NCBI RefSeq assembly: GCF_902167145.1
Contig: NC_050096.1
Location: 200,648,566 to 200,712,565 of the forward strand
DNA from: Zea mays
Lineage: Eukaryota > Streptophyta > Magnoliopsida > Poales > Poaceae
Reading direction: 5' to 3'
Length of the DNA stretch: 64,000 nt
The translations under genes and the position numbers were made by a program. Of the stretch, positions 57,899 through 64,000 are shown piece by piece. Below the pieces are notes generated by a model. The model worked only from the letters and a program-made list of their open reading frames with translations. It had not been told where the DNA came from and did no database searches. Each line of letters begins with the position of its first letter. Positions within the stretch are counted from its first letter, which is position 1.

Positions 57899-58668
57899 TG
57901 GATGTCGCCTAGGGGGGGGGTGAATAGGCGAATAAAAAATTATCACTTTAGTTCTTACTCTACTCAAAGACCAGATCGCAGTGGAATGAAAGATCCTTCG
58001 AGTAGGTTGCAGCGGAATAGAAGTTCTTGTCTCAAAATGCCCTGCACTTCAAATATAACTTGTACCACAGATAAGTGTTGAAGTGCAGATATAAAAAGTG
58101 AGTAAGACAGAGAGTCAGCACACAATATAGAGCGAAGCACACAGACGCAAGAATTTATCCCGAGGTTCGGCCAAGCCTGAAATGCTTGCCTAGTCCTCGT
58201 TGGAGTTAGCCACACCTGGGCTTGGAGTCTATTTCAACTCCTTCCTCCGTTTGCTCAGATCTGTCAGTATGACAGATAGAGCCTTCCACTATGTTGAGTT
58301 GGGTTACAACAAAGCCGCGGCTGCTTACAATCTTCTTGACAGCACTCCAGCGGAGTAACAATGCGCTCAAGACTTTGCTCTAGCTCTTTGCAGCACCTCT
58401 CCACTCTCTAAAGGCTTATAACTTTGCCTTCACACAAACTAGAGAGATTTACACAAGAGGGAGAGAGAGAATCGATCCGAGTGATGTATACAATTGTTGG
58501 CTGCACTTGTGTTGTTGTTTGAGGCGCCTAGGGGTCCCTTTTATAGCCCCAAATGGCCTAGGAGCCGTTAGAGCTTCATTTGGAAGCTCCCAGCCTTCCC
58601 TGGTTGCGGGTGCACCGGACTGTCCGGTGGCGCACCGGACAGTGAACAGTAACGGATCTGATTGACAG

Positions 58669-58850
58669 TTTTCACTGTCCTGTGCACCGGACAGGTCACT
58701 ATTCACTGTCCTGTGCACCGGACAGGTCACTATTCACTGTCCTGTGCACCGGACGCTGCGACTATTCACTGTCCTGTGCACCGGACAGAGTTACTATTCA
58801 CTGTCCTGTGCACCGGACAGCTACTATTCACTGTCCTGTGCACCAGCCAA
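58669..58850. repeat. minisatellite array A in the element 6 LTR
   Basis: Six units of about 30-35 bp, each containing TTCACTGTCCTGTGCACC, mostly followed by GGACAG or GGACGCTGCG. Confidence 0.85.
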
Positions 58851-59431
58851 CAGCACACTAAGTGCTTTTTCCTCCGTTCTTTCTCCGTTTGACTTCAACT
58901 TTTGGGAGGATTTTCCTGAGACTTAAACAAACACATTTAGAGTATAATCCAATTGATTTAGTCCTAGAAACTTACATCTTTCTTGTTCTTCTCCTAGCTT
59001 TTCTGTTTCTCCTCCAGCAGAGCTCAGAATGGTACTTTCTCTACAGAAAGAGTTAGAGAGCAAACCAAAGCACCAAACTTGTAGTAAGAGGTGTATGCAA
59101 AATGGTTGAACACTCAAACCTTACATACTTAACCTTTTTCATCGTTTTACCCAATTTGGCTTGTTTGAGGTCGATGTTGGACTCTAAACCATCAAGTCAA
59201 CTTGACTTGATCTAGATTGACATATCTGAGCTCCAACCCCCGTTCACTTCTCGAGCTTGATCTTGAGCCTTATGTAGTGATCCTTGATGCACCATAAGTC
59301 TTCTTAACTCGATCAACCTTGACTTTGCAAGTCTTCTTCTTCACCCCTGGCTTTGGGTTCCTGGTCTCCTTGACCTTCTCCCGTGCACTCGATACCTCGA
59401 AGCTCTTCTTGCCTCCATCCTTGGCTTGATC

Positions 59432-59682
59432 AGTTACTATTCACTGTCCTGTGCACCGGACAGGTCACTATTCACTGTCCTGTGCACCGGACACAGCTAC
59501 TATTCACTGTCCTGTGCACCGGACGCTGCGACTATTCACTGTCCTGTGCACCGGACGCTGCGCTATTCACTGTCCTGTGCACCGGACACAGTTACTATTC
59601 ACTGTCCTGTGCACCGGACAGAGTTACTATTCACTGTCCTGTGCACCGGACAGCTACTATTCACTGTCCTGTGCACCAGCCA
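59432..59682. repeat. minisatellite array B in the element 6 LTR
   Basis: Eight units of the same repeat as array A, in the second copy of the tandem duplication. Confidence 0.85.
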
Positions 59683-60486
59683 ACAGCACACTAAGTGCTT
59701 TTTCCTCCGTTCTTTCTCCGTTTGACTTCAACTTTTGGGAGGATTTTCCTGAGACTTAAACAAACACATTTAGAGTATAATCCAATTGATTTAGTCCTAG
59801 AAACTTACATCTTTCTTGTTCTTCTCCTAGCTTTTCTGTTTCTCCTCCAGCAGAGCTCAGAATGGTACTTTCTCTACAGAAAGAGTTAGAGAGCAAACCA
59901 AAGCACCAAACTTGTAGTAAGAGGTGTATGCAAAATGGTTGAACACTCAAACCTTACATACTTAACCTTTTTCATCGTTTTACCCAATTTGGCTTGTTTG
60001 AGGTCGATGTTGGACTCTAAACCATCAAGTCAACTTGACTTGATCTAGATTGACATATCTGAGCCCCAACCCCCGTTCACTTCTCGAGCTTGATCTTGAG
60101 CCTTATGTAGTGATCCTTGATGCACCATAAGTCTTCTTAACTCGATCAACCTTGACTTTGCAAGTCTTCTTCTTCACCCTTGGCTTTGGGTTCCTGGTCT
60201 CCTTGACCTTCTCCCGTGCACTCGATACCTCGAAGCTCTTCTTGCCTCCATCCTTGGCTTGATCAGTTGTCTCTGAGTTACGCACACCAAGTCTCACTTA
60301 AGCAATGTCCATCTTACTTGTGATGTCCATTATCTATAGATAATCCAGTCTTTGGACCATCACACTTGTTCACTTGTGTTGAACCCTGTTAGCTTTGCAT
60401 TAAGCACCTGTTCAACACTTAGCACACTTGTTAGTCCTTTAATTGGGTTGTCATCCAAACCACCAAAACCCACAAGAGAGCTTTCA

Positions 60487-60501
60487 ATCTCCCCCTTTTT
60501 G
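60487..60501 (-). promoter_or_regulatory. polypurine tract of element 6
   Basis: AAAAAGGGGGAGAT on the minus strand next to the LTR start TGAAAGC. Confidence 0.82.
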
Positions 60502-63018
60502 GTTATTGATGGCAACACAATTAAAGCTTACACAACAATAAGATTTAAAGCACAAATTTTGAATTCTAAGTTTATAGAATGCTCCCCCTAAATATGTGCT
60601 TACATTAAAATCTTAACTATGGCCTTAAATGCCAAAATGCACATACTTAGGCTAATTCGAAGCATTGCTACACCTTAGCACCTGTGGGATGCATTGTGTG
60701 AAGAATCAAACCGTGATGCATATAACACACAAATGCACAGAATCAGAGTTAAACACCAATTAAATAAATATACCATAGGAATATCAACCTACCACTATTC
60801 ACCATTAAGATACCGATTTAAAGCGCCAGAACCACATGAATATCTATCACAGGATAAACACAGTAGATACCAATTGATTCATATCAATGGAAGCACTAAT
60901 TTTGCATTATCACCATATAATACAACAAGAAGCATATGATAAGTATTATCAACAAACTAACACATTTTTCTTTAAGATCAAAGGAACTCAAGGAAACCCC
61001 TTTGAGTCCTTTAGCACACAAAAAATTAATCTTCACCCTTAAGATAAGCTTTCCTCTCAGGTCGAGGTAAGCTTTAATGCACAAATTCTCCCCCTTTGAC
61101 ATCAAACACCAAAACCATATTCAAGCAAGAACATAGGATGATGTCAAGGGACAGCAGGGTATTAAGCAGGGAAAATGCAACACTCTAACATTACTCCCCC
61201 TTACACATTAAACATATGCAACACAAGCATTGGAGAAAAATTAAGGTACAAATACGCAAAAAGGTCAATACCTCCTTTTGTACCTTTACCATGTTATGGT
61301 GTACTTTCCATCTAAGTAGGCGGAGTTCCTTTTGTCATCAATTCAAGATTTCCATCTTGAAAGTTTTATCTCTAGGGAGCTCCTTTACACTTATGTCTGA
61401 TCCTTTATCCTGACCTTTTCTTGTTGCTAAGATACAAAACTTAGAACAAGTTATAGTATTGTGGCACAAGATGAAGCTTCTATTCTAGTGATTACCAAAA
61501 GATACCAATTGAAGCACACTACCAAGGCTACCAATTGAAAAATCATCACTGTCATAGCTCCATGATATTTAAAGATAAGCATCTAGGATCACCAACTATT
61601 ATAGAGCACGAGCAACCTTTAAATACGTAATTGCTCACAACTTTAGATACCAATGACTCGACTTGTGGAGGTACCCAAGTCCTGATCGCTCCATTTCTTG
61701 CTCATCTTCCCTTTTCCACCTTGAGACTATATAGGATCACTCAAAAAACAGTTAGTCTCAAAAGACACAAGTTATGTGTGCTCCCCCTAAAGTTGTGCAT
61801 CAAGTATTTGAATGACTTGCACCTTGCACATTCTAGCATCCTCAGAAGTAAAGGGGAAACATACCTTGGTCTAGGCATAATATATCAATTACATCACAAA
61901 AAGATACCAATTGAATAGATGAGATAATACAACTTATGACTAGTGGAAACAATGCATGCCTCATGATATATAACATTTAAAAACACCAAGGCACGCTTCA
62001 CACATGATGATCATTGCAACACATATACCAATTGAAAAACGACAAGATCATACATATAAAGCACAATGTCTAAGCACACCATGATTAAGAAGTATTTTCT
62101 TAGGTACACCAAAGGAAACAACATTTTAAAGCATAAAGCACCTAAGCCAAGATACTACCAATTGAAAGGCAAGAACATAGCTATGATCACAATCAACAGA
62201 ACTTCAAGATATTCAATGAAATTGCATAGTTCCATTCTCCATACCTTTGCCTTTTACCTGAATGCCATGAGATTCATTCTTTTAGGTAGTGTGTAGTGAG
62301 AGCACCTGTTGTCACCAATTTAGGGCTCCTTTTGCTCATGCACCTCATAGCTCGAGAGGGTGCATTAGAGACACAACATGGATTTCTTGTTTTGGTATAC
62401 ACAGAGTACCAAGACAAAGTAATCATGTGAACATGGACTAAACAAAACTATCATGCTTGCACATAGGTTAATCATTAAAAAAACACATAGCATGACTTAC
62501 AAAAAGATACATGTTTATCCACATACACTAAGAGAGTTAATCATGGTGGATATATCAAATGAAAAGCTACCCATTGAATGATTCAAGAGATATTCCCTAT
62601 AAAGCACACAGTTACGATTAAGCAAGCATGATTATGATCTTGAAAATCATGGATCATTAATTGAAAGATATTCAACACAAGCAATCTCAAAAGCATAACT
62701 ACTCCAAGGATAGGTATAGCACGACAATCCAACTTAAAAGCAATGCTGATTAGAAATAATGCACTTAAGATACACGGGTACCGTCCTTTGGAGAGCAAGT
62801 TCCAGATTCTCATCAAAGTCCTTCACTTGATTCACCAATAATGATCAAGGACATCTACAACTTATTTAACTCGAGATGAACATGGGATTAGTATTGCACA
62901 ATAATTCAACCTTGGGTCAATAAATAGACATTAAAATTGATAGCTTAAGCATAGAGTTTGAATTAACCATCTTAAGCTCTCCCAGGGTCTCCAGTCCATC
63001 TCGAGGCACCTGCATGGT
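60502..63018 (-). other. non-coding interior of element 6 with repeated TACCAATTGA
   Basis: AT-rich with CTCCCCC tracts and no pol homology in any frame I could follow. TACCAATTGA occurs, all in one orientation, at 60868, 61503, 61529, 61905, 62026 and 62156. The same ten bases span the primer-site/LTR junction of elements 1 and 2. Confidence 0.75.
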
Positions 63019-64000
63019 CTAGTTGGCACGGTTTGGTACCCATCTCGAGATGGGTCCATAACGTTCATCTAAAAGGGCCTTTGGTACCCAAATAGCAGTT
63101 GTGCTAGTTCTAGGTGATCTCATTACTGATCTAGCACAAGTGTATGATTTGGGTCTCCTAAGCGAATAAGATTGAGATAAATTTACTTGTTTAGGAACCT
63201 TACCCTTCTTACATACCTTAGGTAGATGACCATGCTCACCACACATGTAGCAGAAGCGTCGCTCAACCTGACTTGACACTTGTTGTTTGTCTTTTTGCTT
63301 AGTGAGGGTCATCTTGGAGGGTGCACGTCTTTGATTCTTCATGAGCGGACATGAAGTGATCATATGGTCCTTATCGTTGCATCCAAAGCATCTCCTCATT
63401 CCTTCATCCTTGTCTTTGTGAGGACAAGACGCAGTGAAGTGACCTAATTCCTTGCACTTGAAGCACCTCCTTTTTCCTCTTCCCTTTTTGCTCTTGGATG
63501 ACATAGAGAGATGATCAGTGCAAGCAACATGACTAATTGAATTTTTACCTTTTTCCTTGTTCATGTTGATTTCTTCATTTATTGCTTTAGGAACATCCTT
63601 CTTATGGAGTTTAACACTTGCTGCGGTTTCTCCCATCTCAAGCTTCTTCACCACGCGTCCGTGGATATCTTGAGGAGGTTGAGCAATGCGTCTTCTCCTT
63701 AGTTGCTTTGCTTTCTTGTTCCTTTCTTTTGATCCTGCAGCTTGATGCTCATTCAAAAATTTGCTTTCTTTTGAGCAACAGGGGTTAGCACATAGTGATA
63801 TATTATCTAAATGTGCACATGTGCAAGAATGAGGTTCACATGAATTTAAGTTTGAAATTACAACCTCATGAGCAACATTAAGCATGATATGGTCATCAAC
63901 TAATTCATTATGAGAATAAGATAGCATATCATATTTTTCACTTAGAGCAAGTTTTTCTAAATTTATCATTTCTACTTGACTCTTAAGCATAGAATTCTCA
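63019..64000 (-). CDS. gag: element 6 Gag, partial, three zinc knuckles
   Basis: The frame is open to the window edge, so the start is missing; the visible part is about 326 residues. The N-terminal part is a charged coiled-coil-like segment (MLKSQVEMINLEKLALSEK) as in other Sire Gags. Three CCHC boxes follow: CFKCKELGHFTASC, CFGCNDKDHMITSC and CYMCGEHGHLPKVC. A WVPKALL...RWVPN end matches the WVPK tail of the other Gags. The stop TAG is followed 9 bases later by CAG|GT but no pol. It would package element RNA. Confidence 0.85.
   Translation of the reverse strand, partial: ENSMLKSQVEMINLEKLALSEKYDMLSYSHNELVDDHIMLNVAHEVVISNLNSCEPHSCTCAHLDNISLCANPCCSKESKFLNEHQAAGSKERNKKAKQLRRRRIAQPPQDIHGRVVKKLEMGETAASVKLHKKDVPKAINEEINMNKEKGKNSISHVACTDHLSMSSKSKKGRGKRRCFKCKELGHFTASCPHKDKDEGMRRCFGCNDKDHMITSCPLMKNQRRAPSKMTLTKQKDKQQVSSQVERRFCYMCGEHGHLPKVCKKGKVPKQVNLSQSYSLRRPKSYTCARSVMRSPRTSTTAIWVPKALLDERYGPISRWVPNRAN

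Larger units (their letters stand above)
57899..60486 (-). repeat. 3' LTR of element 6, with 833-bp tandem duplication
   Basis: About 2.59 kb. TATA box CTATAAAAGG on the minus strand near 58538-58548. A tandem duplication with period 833 covers about 58670-60270; for example CAGCACACTA occurs at 58851 and 59684. The two units are nearly identical apart from array length and a few substitutions. Confidence 0.85.
57899..64000 (-). mobile_element. element 6, non-autonomous copia-like element with gag and no visible pol
   Basis: The visible part has a 3' LTR (57899-60486), polypurine tract, about 2.5 kb of non-coding sequence and a Gag with three zinc knuckles cut by the window edge. Pol would be expected between gag and the 3' LTR and is absent. 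Layout and U5 end (CCTAGGGGGGGGG) tie it to the Sire group. Such gag-only elements depend on reverse transcriptase from relatives. Confidence 0.75.

Noticed and set aside
58669..59682. CRISPR-like regular repeats
   Set aside because: The units are a eukaryotic LTR minisatellite with no unique spacers, in a plant retrotransposon.

Overview
The window is nuclear DNA from a grass, most probably maize or a close relative. It has two intron-containing plant genes set among nested LTR retrotransposons, Helitron ends and MITEs. There is no bacterial-type gene organisation. The Ty1/copia elements look like the Sire/Maximus lineage (maize Ji/Opie type). The Gypsy LTR resembles the maize Huck type. Family names come from recognition only; no database was searched.

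Layout. 1-1507 and 10952-12225 are internal sequence of one plus-strand Gypsy element whose 3' LTR is 12226-13541. It is split by copia element 1 (1508-10951, minus strand, target duplication ATATG). 14540-16323 is an intact seven-exon gene for a thylakoid-lumen FKBP-type prolyl isomerase (FKBP16-3-like). About 17840-18363 and 38675-39460 are two halves of an old plus-strand copia pol relic. They are separated by copia element 2 (18364-38674, minus, duplication CAAAG). Element 2's 5' LTR is in turn split by the young copia element 3 (27120-38329, minus, duplication ACGGC). Element 3 has intact gag and pol and an extra ORF downstream of pol. 40536-40820 is a Tourist-like MITE. 41401-43668 (minus) is an intact four-exon group I bZIP transcription factor gene (RF2a/VIP1 type) with a TATA box and a G-box upstream.

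44565-49969 holds a direct duplication that contains Helitron 3' ends. A truncated copia element 4 lies between the copies, and a solo LTR is inserted in it. From 49970 a minus-strand Helitron begins. It carries decayed fragments of an aspartic protease, a casein kinase I and a dienelactone hydrolase, all in the same orientation. It is interrupted at 54964 by copia element 5. Element 5 is cut by a plus-strand LTR (56642-57898), which is cut by element 6 (57899 to the window end, minus). Element 6 has a tandemly expanded LTR and a gag with three zinc knuckles. No pol lies between that gag and its 3' LTR, so it looks non-autonomous.

The two host genes are independent of each other. The retroelement genes form standard gag-pol modules on the minus strand. 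Shared features across the retroelements are arrays of a CGGAC-N(1-3)-GTCCG palindrome in the LTRs, a fixed gag-stop/splice-acceptor-like junction before pol, and a short repeat matching the LTR-primer-site junction in the 3' spacers. All boundaries, splice sites and differences were read by eye.
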